A DNA stretch of 64,000 nucleotides from Streptomyces sp. LX-29. Lineage in GTDB: Bacteria > Actinomycetota > Actinomycetes > Streptomycetales > Streptomycetaceae. The notes under the pieces were generated by a model. The model did no database searches, had not been told where the DNA came from, and was given only the letters and a program-made list of their open reading frames with translations. Where the stretch lies: assembly GCF_029541745.1 (NCBI RefSeq), contig NZ_CP089746.1:4535559-4599558 (forward strand). Reading direction: 5' to 3'. Positions 47,242 through 55,366 of the stretch are shown here, in pieces (within the stretch, counting starts at the first letter, position 1; each line of letters opens with the position of its first letter). A program made the translations under genes and the position numbers.

Positions 47242-48530
47242 TGGCCACGACTTCCACCACTCCCAAGTCCGCCACGGCGGTCCAGACCAAGATCCACCAC
47301 AAGCTCACCTTCGCCAAGGTGCTGCTGCTCATCGCGGGCGGGCTGATCCTGCTCTCCCTGGTGACCGCGCTCGTCTCCTCGGGTGAGAAGGACGCGTTCC
47401 ACACCATCACCTCCTCCGACCAGATCGCCGCCGCGCTCTCCATGGCGGTGCCGATCGGTCTGGCGGGCCTCGGCGGCCTGTGGGCCGAGCGGGCCGGCGT
47501 GGTCAACATCGGCCTCGAGGGCATGATGATCCTCGGCACCTTCTTCGGTGCCTGGGCGGGCTACCAGACCAACCCCTGGGTGGGCGTCCTCGCCGGCGTC
47601 CTCGGCGGCGCGGTCGGCGGCCTGGTGCACGCGATCGCCACCGTCACGTTCGGCGTCGACCACATCGTCTCCGGTGTGGCGGTCAACATCCTCGCGCTCG
47701 GTGCCACCACCTACCTGGCCAAGGCGTGGTTCGGCCCGCTCACCGAGGAGGGCGGCAGCCCCAAGCAGTCGCCGCAGGTCGACGACCTGCCCACGATCAC
47801 CGTGCCGGGGCTGTCCGACTGGCTCCAGGGCATCGAGGACAAGCACAAGTTCTTCGTCTCCGACGTCGCGGGCATCTTCGGCGGTCTGGTCACCAACGTC
47901 TCGGTGCTGACCCTGCTGGCGATCGCCCTGGTCGTCGGCACCTTCTTCGTGCTGTGGAAGACCTCCTTCGGTCTGCGGCTGCGGTCCTGCGGTGAGAACC
48001 CGACCGCCGCCGAGTCGCTGGGCGTCAACGTCTACCTGTACAAGTACGCGGCCGTGGTCACCTCCGGCGCGCTCGCCGGCCTCGGCGGTGTGTTCCTCGC
48101 CCTGGTCCGCTCGCACATCTACAACGAGGGCCAGACCGGTGGCCGCGGCTACATCGGCCTCGCCGCGATGCTGTTCGGCAACTGGCGCCCGGGCGGCCTG
48201 GCGATGGGCGCGGGCCTGTTCGGTTACTCCGACGCGCTCCAGCTGCGCAACGGCGGCCCGACCGTGCACGCGCTGCTGCTCATCGCCGGCATCGCGCTGC
48301 TGCTCTTCGCGGCGTGGAAGGTGTACCGCAAGGCCCTGGTGGCCGCGGCGATCAACGCCGTCGCCGGCGCGGTCCTGCTGGTCTGGTACCTGCTGACCGA
48401 CACCGTGCCCAGCGAGCTGGTCAGCGCGACCCCGTACATCGTCACCCTGCTGGTCATGGCGCTGGCCGCACAGCGGCTACGAATGCCCAAGGCGAACGGC
48501 AGGCCCTACCGCAAGGGACAGGGCAAGTGA
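47241..48530 (+). CDS. Nucleoside ABC transporter permease 2
   Basis: Second permease, 429 residues and about ten helices. Signature blocks: AALSMAVPIGLAGLGGLWAE, GVVNIGLEGMMILGTFFGAW, VDHIVSGVAVNILALGATTY, SFGLRLRSCGENPTAAESLG and GYIGLAAMLFGNWRPGGLAM. The N-terminal 40 residues are cytoplasmic and charged. AGGAGG is 9 nt before ATG 47241. It pairs with permease 1 as a heterodimeric pore. Its last codons overlap the cytidine deaminase start (GTGA), so import and deamination are co-produced. Confidence 0.94.
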   Translation: MATTSTTPKSATAVQTKIHHKLTFAKVLLLIAGGLILLSLVTALVSSGEKDAFHTITSSDQIAAALSMAVPIGLAGLGGLWAERAGVVNIGLEGMMILGTFFGAWAGYQTNPWVGVLAGVLGGAVGGLVHAIATVTFGVDHIVSGVAVNILALGATTYLAKAWFGPLTEEGGSPKQSPQVDDLPTITVPGLSDWLQGIEDKHKFFVSDVAGIFGGLVTNVSVLTLLAIALVVGTFFVLWKTSFGLRLRSCGENPTAAESLGVNVYLYKYAAVVTSGALAGLGGVFLALVRSHIYNEGQTGGRGYIGLAAMLFGNWRPGGLAMGAGLFGYSDALQLRNGGPTVHALLLIAGIALLLFAAWKVYRKALVAAAINAVAGAVLLVWYLLTDTVPSELVSATPYIVTLLVMALAAQRLRMPKANGRPYRKGQGK

Positions 48531-48925
48531 CCGAGTCTCCCCACGACTGGGAGGCGCTGCGCGCGCAGGCCCGGGACGCCATGTCCCGGGCCTACGCCCC
48601 GTACTCCGGCTTCCCGGTGGGCGCGGCGGCCTACGTCGACGACGGCCGGATCGTCTCCGGCTGCAATGTGGAGAACGCCTCCTACGGGGTGGCCCTGTGC
48701 GCCGAGTGCGGTCTGGTCGGCGAGCTGTTCGCCACCGGCGGCGGCCGGCTGACGGCCTTCACCTGCTGCGACCGCAACGGCGACGTGCTGATGCCGTGCG
48801 GCCGCTGCCGTCAGCTGCTGTGGGAGCACGGCGGCCCCGAGCTGCTGGTGGAGACCACCACGGGGGTGCGGCGGCTGGCCGAGCTGCTGCCGGACGCCTT
48901 CGGCCCCTCCGACCTGGAACGCTGA
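48527..48925 (+). CDS. cdd: cytidine deaminase
   Basis: Zinc enzyme of 132 residues that deaminates cytidine and deoxycytidine to uridine and deoxyuridine. The catalytic motif is GVALCAECG (His-type ligand replaced by Cys, as in the tetrameric class) with the general-base Glu, plus the second motif MPCGRCRQLLWEHGG. SGFPVGAAAYVDDGRIVSGC and NVENASYG form the ribose-binding site. GTG 48527 overlaps the permease stop. It is the last gene of the transporter operon. Confidence 0.95.
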   Translation: MTESPHDWEALRAQARDAMSRAYAPYSGFPVGAAAYVDDGRIVSGCNVENASYGVALCAECGLVGELFATGGGRLTAFTCCDRNGDVLMPCGRCRQLLWEHGGPELLVETTTGVRRLAELLPDAFGPSDLER

Positions 48926-48944
48926 TCTTTTTCAGCCCGAAAAT

Positions 48945-48956
48945 CTACACGCGTAA
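48945..48956. promoter_or_regulatory. Nucleoside-regulon palindrome, copy 2 (deoA)
   Basis: ATCTACACGCGTAAAG (48943-48958), 69 bp upstream of deoA. It overlaps a second dyad, GTAAA-gcgcgcg-TTTAC (48953-48969). It shares ATCTAC-R-CGCGT with copies 1 and 3. Confidence 0.6.
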
Positions 48957-49024
48957 AGCGCGCGTTTACCGTCATATGTACGCTCTGAACGCGCGCATTC
49001 CCGTCCAGAAAGGCAGCCCGACCC

Positions 49025-50302
49025 ATGGACGCCATCTCCGTCATCCGCACCAAGCGTGACGGCGGCCGTCTGACCGACGGCCAGATCGACTGGATCATCG
49101 ACGCCTACACGCGTGGCGTGGTCGCGGACGAGCAGATGTCCGCGCTCGCCATGGCGATCTTCCTCAACGGCATGGACCGGTCCGAGATCGCCCGCTGGAC
49201 CGCCGCGATGATCGCCTCCGGCGAGCGGATGGACTTCTCCTCGCTGTCCCGCCCGACCGCCGACAAGCACTCCACCGGCGGCGTCGGCGACAAGATCACG
49301 CTGCCGCTGGCCCCGCTGGTCGCCGCCTGCGGCGCGGCCGTGCCGCAGCTCTCCGGCCGCGGCCTCGGCCACACCGGCGGCACCCTGGACAAGCTGGAGT
49401 CCATCCCGGGCTGGCGGGCGCTGCTCTCCAACGACGAGATGCTGGGCGTGCTGAGCGACGTCGGCGCCGTGATCTGCGCGGCCGGCGACGGGCTGGCCCC
49501 GGCCGACAAGAAGCTGTACGCGCTGCGCGACGTGACCGGCACGGTCGAGGCGATCCCGCTGATCGCCTCCTCCATCATGTCCAAGAAGATCGCCGAGGGC
49601 ACCGGCTCGCTGGTGCTCGACGTCAAGGTCGGCTCCGGCGCCTTCATGAAGGACATCGACGCCGCCCGCGAGCTGGCGAGCACCATGGTGGGCCTCGGCA
49701 CCGACCACGGCGTCAAGACCGTCGCGCTGCTCACCGACATGTCCACCCCGCTGGGCCTCACCGCGGGCAACGCCCTCGAGGTCCGCGAGTCCGTCGAGGT
49801 GCTCGCCGGCGGCGGCCCGGCGGACGTCGTCGAGCTGACCGTCGCCCTGGCGCGCGAGATGCTCGTCGCGGCCGGTCTGCCCGACGCCGACCCGGCCAAG
49901 GCGCTGGCCGACGGCTCCGCGATGGACCACTGGCGTCGCATGATCGCCGCGCAGGGCGGCGACCCGGACGCGGAGCTGCCGGTCGCCCGGGAGCAGCACG
50001 TCGTCACGGCCGCCGAGTCCGGTGTGCTCACCAGGCTCGACGCCTACGCCGTCGGCGTCGCCGCCTGGCGCCTGGGCGCCGGCCGCGCCCGCAAGGAGGA
50101 CCCGGTGCAGGCCGGCGCCGGCATCGAGATCCACGCCAAGCCGGGCGAGACGGTCACCGCGGGCCAGCCGCTGCTGACCCTGCACACCGACACCCCGGAG
50201 AAGTTCGACTACGCCCTGGAGGCCCTGGCGGGCTCCACGGAGTACGCCCCGGCGGGCACGGACTTCACGGCCGCGCCGATCGTGCTGGACCGGATCGCCT
50301 GA
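49025..50302 (+). CDS. deoA: thymidine phosphorylase
   Basis: Pyrimidine-nucleoside phosphorylase of 425 residues; splits thymidine or deoxyuridine with phosphate to the base and deoxyribose 1-phosphate. The family signature is SGRGLGHTGGTLDKLESIPG (about 112-131). The phosphate site is in DKHSTGGVGDKITLPLAPLV, and the C-terminal domain includes GAGIEIHAKPGETVTAGQPL. GAAAGG precedes the ATG. It has its own promoter carrying the shared palindrome, 99 bp after cdd, and ends at a strong hairpin (50371-50400). Confidence 0.96.
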   Translation: MDAISVIRTKRDGGRLTDGQIDWIIDAYTRGVVADEQMSALAMAIFLNGMDRSEIARWTAAMIASGERMDFSSLSRPTADKHSTGGVGDKITLPLAPLVAACGAAVPQLSGRGLGHTGGTLDKLESIPGWRALLSNDEMLGVLSDVGAVICAAGDGLAPADKKLYALRDVTGTVEAIPLIASSIMSKKIAEGTGSLVLDVKVGSGAFMKDIDAARELASTMVGLGTDHGVKTVALLTDMSTPLGLTAGNALEVRESVEVLAGGGPADVVELTVALAREMLVAAGLPDADPAKALADGSAMDHWRRMIAAQGGDPDAELPVAREQHVVTAAESGVLTRLDAYAVGVAAWRLGAGRARKEDPVQAGAGIEIHAKPGETVTAGQPLLTLHTDTPEKFDYALEALAGSTEYAPAGTDFTAAPIVLDRIA

Positions 50303-50723
50303 TCCGGAGTAATCCGACGCGCCCGGACGGGCGAGTCTCCCTCCCCGAGGGATCTCCCCCCTGGGGGTGAACGGGACCGGTGGACCACCACCGGTCCCGT
50401 CGTCGTTTCCGGACACGATCCGGCCCCGGGCCTTGCCCCGGTCCCACCCCCGGTCTGGCCCCGGTCCGGCTCCCGGCGGAGCTCCGGTGGGGCGCTGGCC
50501 GGGCACCGGACGGGCACCCGTCGGTCCCCCGGAGGCGGCGTGCCTCGCTCCCGGAGTTCCCCCCGCTCCCGGGGTTCTGATGGCCAGTCGGCTGCGACGC
50601 AGTCTGACAATGACTCCAATCGGTCCACTTCTGTCATGTGTCGTCACTTATTTTCCGATAACTCGTTACAAGGAGTTGAGGGCCGGGGGGTGTGGCCGGG
50701 GGCGCTCGGAAGGAGGCAGTCGC
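50303..50723. other. Intergenic region after deoA
   Basis: Gap of 421 bp. It contains the deoA terminator at 50371-50400, then a GC-rich stretch without a credible ORF, then an AT-richer part (about 50605-50675) with GTCGTCACTTATTTTCCGAT and ACTCGTTACAAGGAG, which looks like the promoter of the following two-gene unit. AAGGAGG is the ribosome binding site for GTG 50724. Confidence 0.5.
50371..50400 (+). terminator. Terminator after deoA
   Basis: ACGGGACCGGTGG / CCACCGGTCCCGT, a perfect 13-bp stem with a 4-nt ACCA loop, 68 bp beyond the deoA stop. Confidence 0.8.
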
Positions 50724-50996
50724 GTGGATGCCACCGTGACCTTGTTCGGCTCGTTCCTGGCCTCCGTCGGGGTCCTGGGCGCGGCCGTGGCGGCGTACCT
50801 GGGGAAGCGCGGTGAGAACGCGCTGACCGGATACTCCAGCCTGACCGAGAAACTCCAGGCGGAACGCGACCGGCTGGAGCGGCAGCTCGCGGAACGGGAC
50901 ACCAAGCTTGCCGAGCTCATCGCGCAACGCACGGCGGACCAGACCGAGATCGCCCGGCTGCGGATGGACAATCACCGACTCGGAGGGACCCCGTGA
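50724..50996 (+). CDS. Small membrane protein with coiled coil
   Basis: Protein of 90 residues. One membrane helix lies near the N-terminus (about 5-25, LFGSFLASVGVLGAAVAAYL), followed by a heptad-like coiled coil (about 38-85: LTEKLQAERDRLERQLAERD then TKLAELIAQRTADQTEIARL). AAGGAGG is 8 nt before GTG 50724. The stop overlaps the next start by 4 nt. No family is recognised; the size and layout resemble small phage-derived membrane proteins, a weak analogy only. It probably works with the collagen-like protein that follows. Confidence 0.75.
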   Translation: MDATVTLFGSFLASVGVLGAAVAAYLGKRGENALTGYSSLTEKLQAERDRLERQLAERDTKLAELIAQRTADQTEIARLRMDNHRLGGTP

Positions 50997-51751
50997 CCCG
51001 GATCGAGCGGCTGCTCGCGTTTCGTTGGCGCGGCATCGTTCTCGTGTGCGTGCTCCTCGCCCTGTCCGGGGTCGCGGTGATCCTGTGGGCGCGGATCAAC
51101 GCCGGGGACCGCCGCGCGGCCGCGATGGCGGCCGAGGCCGACCGGCGCGGAGTGGCCCTGTCCACGCTGGCCCGGGACGTACGGACGCTGCGCGACCAGG
51201 TTCGGGCCCATGGCGACACCCCGGCCGCCCCCGACCCCGCGGAGGCGGTGCGCGACCTGGTGTCGCGGGTGAGCGTCCCGGTGCCCGCCGTGGTGGCGGG
51301 TGCCCCGGGATCGCCCGGCGCACCCGGGGCCCACGGCGAGCGCGGGCCCCGTGGGGGCCGGGGCGGGCCCGGCCCGTCCGGCGCCCCGGGCGTCCTCGGC
51401 CCCGCCGGTCCGACCGGGCCCGCCGGCCCCGACGGCCCGGCGGGTGCGGCCGGCCCGGCCGGGGCGCCCGGGGCCGACGGTCTCCCGGGCGCCGTCGGCC
51501 CGTCCGGCGCTGCGGGCCCACCCGGGCCCGCGGGTGAGCGCGGCCCGCAGGGCGAGCGCGGCGAACCCGGCGAGCGCGGACCCCAGGGCGACCCGGCCTC
51601 GCCCTGTCCCAGCGGCTACACCCTCCAGCCACCCCCGTACGACCCCGCCGCCCTGATGTGCCGTCATGACGGCGCCCCGCCGATCCTGACGAGACCGCTG
51701 TCGCGGTGGACCAAGGGAGCGGGACGGGAACGGGCGGGCGCGGCGGACTGA
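50993..51751 (+). CDS. Collagen-like membrane-anchored protein
   Basis: Protein of 252 residues: N-terminal membrane helix (about 14-34, GIVLVCVLLALSGVAVILWA), a coiled-coil segment (about 40-70), then about 33 consecutive Gly-X-Y triplets (about 103-202), rich in GAPG, GPAG and GERG, and a C-terminal domain with CPSGYTL and ALMCRHDG. It could form a trimeric triple helix on the cell surface, nucleated by the coiled coil. It is coupled to the upstream small membrane protein. The function is unknown. Confidence 0.82.
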   Translation: MTRIERLLAFRWRGIVLVCVLLALSGVAVILWARINAGDRRAAAMAAEADRRGVALSTLARDVRTLRDQVRAHGDTPAAPDPAEAVRDLVSRVSVPVPAVVAGAPGSPGAPGAHGERGPRGGRGGPGPSGAPGVLGPAGPTGPAGPDGPAGAAGPAGAPGADGLPGAVGPSGAAGPPGPAGERGPQGERGEPGERGPQGDPASPCPSGYTLQPPPYDPAALMCRHDGAPPILTRPLSRWTKGAGRERAGAAD

Positions 51752-51806
51752 GCCGGCGCCGCCGGCCGGGAGGCGCGGACCGGCCACCGGCGGGGAGAGA
51801 CGGAGC

Positions 51807-51840
51807 GAGGGGGCGGGTCCGGCACCGGACCCGCCCCCTC
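51807..51840. terminator. Bidirectional terminator
   Basis: GAGGGGGCGGGTCCGG / CCGGACCCGCCCCCTC, a perfect 16-bp inverted repeat with a 2-nt centre, between the collagen-like gene (plus) and the MFS gene (minus). Confidence 0.8.
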
Positions 51841-51893
51841 GCCGCAGTCGGCCGCCGGCGGTGTCACTCGTCACCGCCGGTCGTCGGCCGGCG

Positions 51894-53315
51894 TCAGTGG
51901 CGCACCACCACCGGCCGCGCGGCGCGGACCGGGGACGCGGCGACCAGGCGCCGCTCGACCAGGGCCTTGCGCGTGGCGTAGAGGGTGATCCCGGCGGCCG
52001 CGGCCATGGCGAACAGGCCGAGGACGACCGTGCCTTCCCAGCCGGCGGCGCGGAAGGCGAGCGCGCCGAGGGCGCCGCCCACGCTGCTGCCGATGTAGTA
52101 CGCGCTCTGGTAGAGGGCGGACGCCTGCGCCCGGCCGGTGTGGGCGGCACGGCTGACGGAGGACGAGGCGACCGCGTGCCCGGCGAAGAAGCCGGCGGTG
52201 ATCAGGACCAGCCCCAGCAGCACGGCGGCCAGCGAGGTCGACAGGGTGAGCAGCAGACCCGCCGCCGTGGTGCCCACCGCCAGGTAGAGCGCGCCGCGTC
52301 GGCCGAGCCGGCCGACCAGCTGCCCGGCGGCGGCCGAGGAGGCGGTGCCGACCAGGTAGACGAGGAAGATGGAGCCGACCACGCCCTGCGGCAGCCCGAA
52401 GGGCTCGCCGGCGAGTCGGTAGCCGATGACCGTGTAGACGGCGCCGAAGACCGTCATGAACAGCGCGCCGATGGCGTACAGCCGGCAGAGCAGCGCGTCG
52501 GTCAGGTGCCCGGCGACGGTCCGGGCCAGCGCGCGCGGGCTGACCGGGCTCGGGGTGAAGTTCCGGGCCTTGGGCAGCAGCAGCCGGAAGGCGACGGCGG
52601 AGGCCACGGCCAGCAGCCCCACCGCGGCGAGCCCCGCCCGCCAGCCCCACACCTGGGCCACCCAGCCGGTGAGGATGCGGCCGGACATGCCGCCGATGCT
52701 GTTGCCCGCCACGAACAGCCCGATCGCGCCCACCAGCGCCTTGGGGCGTACCTCCTCCGCCAGGTACGCCATCGCCGAGGCCGGCAGCCCGGCCAGCGCC
52801 ACGCCCTGCACCGCGCGGAGCGCGATCAGCCAGCCCAGGCCGGGGGCGAGCGGGATCAGCAGCGCCACGAAGGCGGCGACACACAGCGAGGCGGTCATCA
52901 TCGCCCGCCGTCCGAACCGCTCCGAGAGGACGCTCAGCGGAAGCACGGCCAGCGCCAGCGCGCCGGTGGCGGCGGACACGGTCCAGCTCGCCTGATCGGC
53001 CGTCACGCCGAGGTCGGCGGAGATCGCGGGGAGCAGGGCCTGGGTGGAGTAGAGCAGCGCGAAGGCGGCGACTCCGGCGGCGAAGAGGGCGAAGCTCATC
53101 CGGCGGTAGCCGGGCTCACCGGGCTCCAACAGACCCGCGGAGGAAGCGGAAGAAGGAGAGGAGCCGGCAGAAGCGTCGGCAGAAGAGCCGGCAGAAGAGT
53201 CAGCAGAAGAGGAAGAGGCCGTGGAGGCGGCGGAAGAAGCCGCGGAAACGGCGGAAGACGAGGAGCCGGCGTCCACGGGTGTTCCGGTGGACGCCTTGGT
53301 ATCTGCAGGAGGCAT
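51894..53315 (-). CDS. MFS transporter
   Basis: Major-facilitator exporter of 473 residues with 12 predicted helices (about 80-455). The loop 2-3 signature appears as LSVLSERFGRRAMMTASLCV, and AYLAEEVRPKALVGAIGLFV resembles the cytoplasmic loop region. It is closest in style to the YnfM/inner-membrane efflux group often found beside LysR regulators. The first 60 residues are a Ser/Ala stretch (SSSSAVSAASSAASTASSSS), unusual for this family. ATG 53315 is chosen because TACCGT ends 7 nt upstream (leaderless). It is divergent from a LysR gene that probably controls it. Confidence 0.9.
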   Translation of the reverse strand: MPPADTKASTGTPVDAGSSSSAVSAASSAASTASSSSADSSAGSSADASAGSSPSSASSAGLLEPGEPGYRRMSFALFAAGVAAFALLYSTQALLPAISADLGVTADQASWTVSAATGALALAVLPLSVLSERFGRRAMMTASLCVAAFVALLIPLAPGLGWLIALRAVQGVALAGLPASAMAYLAEEVRPKALVGAIGLFVAGNSIGGMSGRILTGWVAQVWGWRAGLAAVGLLAVASAVAFRLLLPKARNFTPSPVSPRALARTVAGHLTDALLCRLYAIGALFMTVFGAVYTVIGYRLAGEPFGLPQGVVGSIFLVYLVGTASSAAAGQLVGRLGRRGALYLAVGTTAAGLLLTLSTSLAAVLLGLVLITAGFFAGHAVASSSVSRAAHTGRAQASALYQSAYYIGSSVGGALGALAFRAAGWEGTVVLGLFAMAAAAGITLYATRKALVERRLVAASPVRAARPVVVRH

Positions 53316-53352
53316 GTATCCGACGGTAGAGATCGACAGCTCATGCGTCCAA

Positions 53353-53383
53353 TGCACAAAACCTCGATAATCGATGCTGTGCA
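53353..53383. promoter_or_regulatory. LysR-type operator between the MFS and lysR genes
   Basis: TGCACA (53353-53358) and TGTGCA (53378-53383) frame a perfect inner dyad TCGAT-A-ATCGA (53364-53374). The position, in the 126-bp divergent gap, suits control of both genes by the LysR protein. Confidence 0.6.
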
Positions 53384-53441
53384 GCATGAGCAGAGGTCAG
53401 CGCGTCGGGTGTCACGCGTTAGCAACGGAAAAGACATCACC

Positions 53442-54374
53442 GTGACGAACGAGGCCACGGACGTCGACTCGGAGTCCTGGGCGGCGACGCTCGCCCCGCG
53501 GCTGGCGCAGTTCGCCGCCGTCGCCCGGCACGAGCACGTCACCCGCGCCGCCCATGAGCTCGGCATGCCCCAGTCCACGCTCAGCCGCGCCATGGCCCGG
53601 CTCGAACAGGACCTGGGCGTCGCGCTGTTCGCCCGGCGCGGCCGGGCCGTGGCGCTCACCCCCGCCGGGCGCGCCTTCCTCGCCTCCACCGAGCGCGCGC
53701 TCGCCGAGGTCGACCGCGCCGCCGAGTCGGTGCGCGCCGACGCCGACCCGGCCGCCGGCAAGGTCGCCTTCGGCTTTCTGCACACCCTCGGCTGGGAGAC
53801 CGTACCCGGCCTGATCCGCGCCTTCCGCGTCGACCACCCCCGGGTGCGCTTCCAACTCGTCCAGAACTACGGCGAGGCCATGTTGGAACGGATGCGCGCG
53901 GGCGACCTCGACCTGTGTCTGACCTCGCCCGTCCCCGACGCCCCCGACCTGGTCGCCCGTCGTCTCGACGAACAGAAGCTCCGACTCGTCGTCCCCGAGG
54001 ACCACCGCCTGGCCGGCCGCAAGCGGATCCGGCTCGCCGAGGCGTCCACGGAGCTCTTCGTCACCCTGGAACCCGGCTACGGACTGCGTCGCATCACCGA
54101 CGCGCTGTGCGCCGAGGCCGGATTCACCCCCAGGATCGCCTTCGAGGGGGAGGAGGCCGAGACCCTTCGCGGCCTGGTCGCCGCCGGCCTCGGCGTGGCC
54201 CTGCTGCCGCCGCCCGCCGTCCCGCGCCCCGGCGTCGCCGAGCTCACCGTGACCGCTCCCCGCGCCGTCCGCGCGATCGGCGTCGCCTGGCTCGACGGCC
54301 ACCCCGACACGCCGCCCGTCGCCGCCTTCAAGCGCTTCCTCCTCAGCCGGCGCGGCCAACTGCTGCCCCGCTGA
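53442..54374 (+). CDS. LysR family transcriptional regulator
   Basis: Regulator of 310 residues. The N-terminal winged helix-turn-helix is LAQFAAVARHEHVTRAAHEL then GMPQSTLSRAMARLEQDLGV (about 20-60) with FARRGRAVALTPAGRAFL. The effector domain follows (KVAFGFLHTLGWETVPGLIR; DLDLCLTSPVPDAPDLVARR; AAGLGVALLPPPAVPRPGVA). It is divergent from an MFS exporter and very likely regulates it. GTG 53442 gives a normal-length LysR; earlier in-frame ATGs (53343, 53352) lie within the operator region and add unconserved residues. Confidence 0.88.
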   Translation: MTNEATDVDSESWAATLAPRLAQFAAVARHEHVTRAAHELGMPQSTLSRAMARLEQDLGVALFARRGRAVALTPAGRAFLASTERALAEVDRAAESVRADADPAAGKVAFGFLHTLGWETVPGLIRAFRVDHPRVRFQLVQNYGEAMLERMRAGDLDLCLTSPVPDAPDLVARRLDEQKLRLVVPEDHRLAGRKRIRLAEASTELFVTLEPGYGLRRITDALCAEAGFTPRIAFEGEEAETLRGLVAAGLGVALLPPPAVPRPGVAELTVTAPRAVRAIGVAWLDGHPDTPPVAAFKRFLLSRRGQLLPR

Positions 54375-54499
54375 GCCGCGTTGCCGGCAGCCTCGGCCTC
54401 CGTCGCGGTCTCCGCCTCGGCTTCCTCGGGCTTCCTCGGGGCCTCCTTTGGCCTCGTGGAGCCTGCCGGGGCATCCCTCGGCGTCGTCGGCGCGCCGTC

Positions 54500-55264
54500 T
54501 CAGCGCCGCAGCGACCCGCCGAAGCCCGCGGCCAGCGGCATCCGCAGACCGAGTGGGGGCGGGGCGGCGAAGGCGTCCGCGACGGGGCGGGAGAAGGCGT
54601 GCGCGAAGAGGGAGCCGAGGAGGAAGTCGGCGGCGAGGGCCTGGACTTCGGCGTGGTGCTGGTGGAGGTGGTGGCCGTCGGAGTGCACCTCGAAGCGGCA
54701 CACGTCGCGGTTGACCTTCTTGGCGCGCTCGGCGAGGCGGTAGGAGAGGTCGGGATCGGTGCGCTCGTCGTTGGTGCCGTGGGCGATCAGGACCTGACGG
54801 CCGATGAGCTGGCGGACCGGGTCGGGGGTCCGCGCCACGTCCGGCTCGGGGAACCAGGGGGACAGGGCCAGCACCGAGGCGACCGCGGGGTGGTCGGCGG
54901 CGTGCAGGGCGGCCCGGGCGCCCATGCCGTGGCCGGCCAGGCAGATGGGCACGTCGCCGTAGCGGCGCACCACCTCGTCGGCGGCCCAGCGGGCGTCGTC
55001 GGCCGGGTGGGCCGAGGAGCCGTTCCAGCCCCGGCAGCGGTAGCGGACGACGTGCGCGGTCAGCCCCTCGTGTCGGGCCGCCTTCACCAGGTGCCGGGCC
55101 AGCGGCCGCACCCGCGCGGCGGCCAGCGGGGAGGGCCGACCGGTCCCCTCCGACCTGCCCGGAGGGAGCAGCAGCACCACGCCGTGTACGGTGCGTCCGG
55201 CGCCCGCCGCGCCCATCGGGCGCCCGAGCCGGGCCCCGCGTTCCGCCAACGTTTGCTGAGCCAT
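54500..55264 (-). CDS. Alpha/beta-hydrolase-fold protein lacking the usual nucleophile
   Basis: Protein of 254 residues with an alpha/beta-hydrolase layout (VHGVVLLLPPGRSEG; ICLAGHGMGARAALHAADHP; VLIAHGTNDERTDPDLS; VHSDGHHLHQHHAE). The acid and His regions are present, but the nucleophile elbow reads GHGMG, with Gly where Ser is expected. It may therefore be non-catalytic, or use another residue. It lies next to adenosine deaminase in divergent orientation. ATG 55264 follows no clear Shine-Dalgarno. Confidence 0.8.
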   Translation of the reverse strand: MAQQTLAERGARLGRPMGAAGAGRTVHGVVLLLPPGRSEGTGRPSPLAAARVRPLARHLVKAARHEGLTAHVVRYRCRGWNGSSAHPADDARWAADEVVRRYGDVPICLAGHGMGARAALHAADHPAVASVLALSPWFPEPDVARTPDPVRQLIGRQVLIAHGTNDERTDPDLSYRLAERAKKVNRDVCRFEVHSDGHHLHQHHAEVQALAADFLLGSLFAHAFSRPVADAFAAPPPLGLRMPLAAGFGGSLRR

Positions 55265-55338
55265 GGCAGAACGATGGCAGAAGGGGCGGTGTCCACCACC
55301 CCGCGCGCGGTCACTGTTGCGTATCTATCGCGGGCGAT

Positions 55339-55350
55339 CTACGCGCGTAG
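55339..55350. promoter_or_regulatory. Nucleoside-regulon palindrome, copy 3 (add)
   Basis: CTACGCGCGTAG, a perfect 12-bp palindrome within ATCTACGCGCGTAGGGGC, only 17 bp before the adenosine deaminase start, so a bound protein would block transcription. It is the most symmetric of the three copies. Confidence 0.65.
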
Positions 55351-55366
55351 GGGCTATGGTGCGAAG

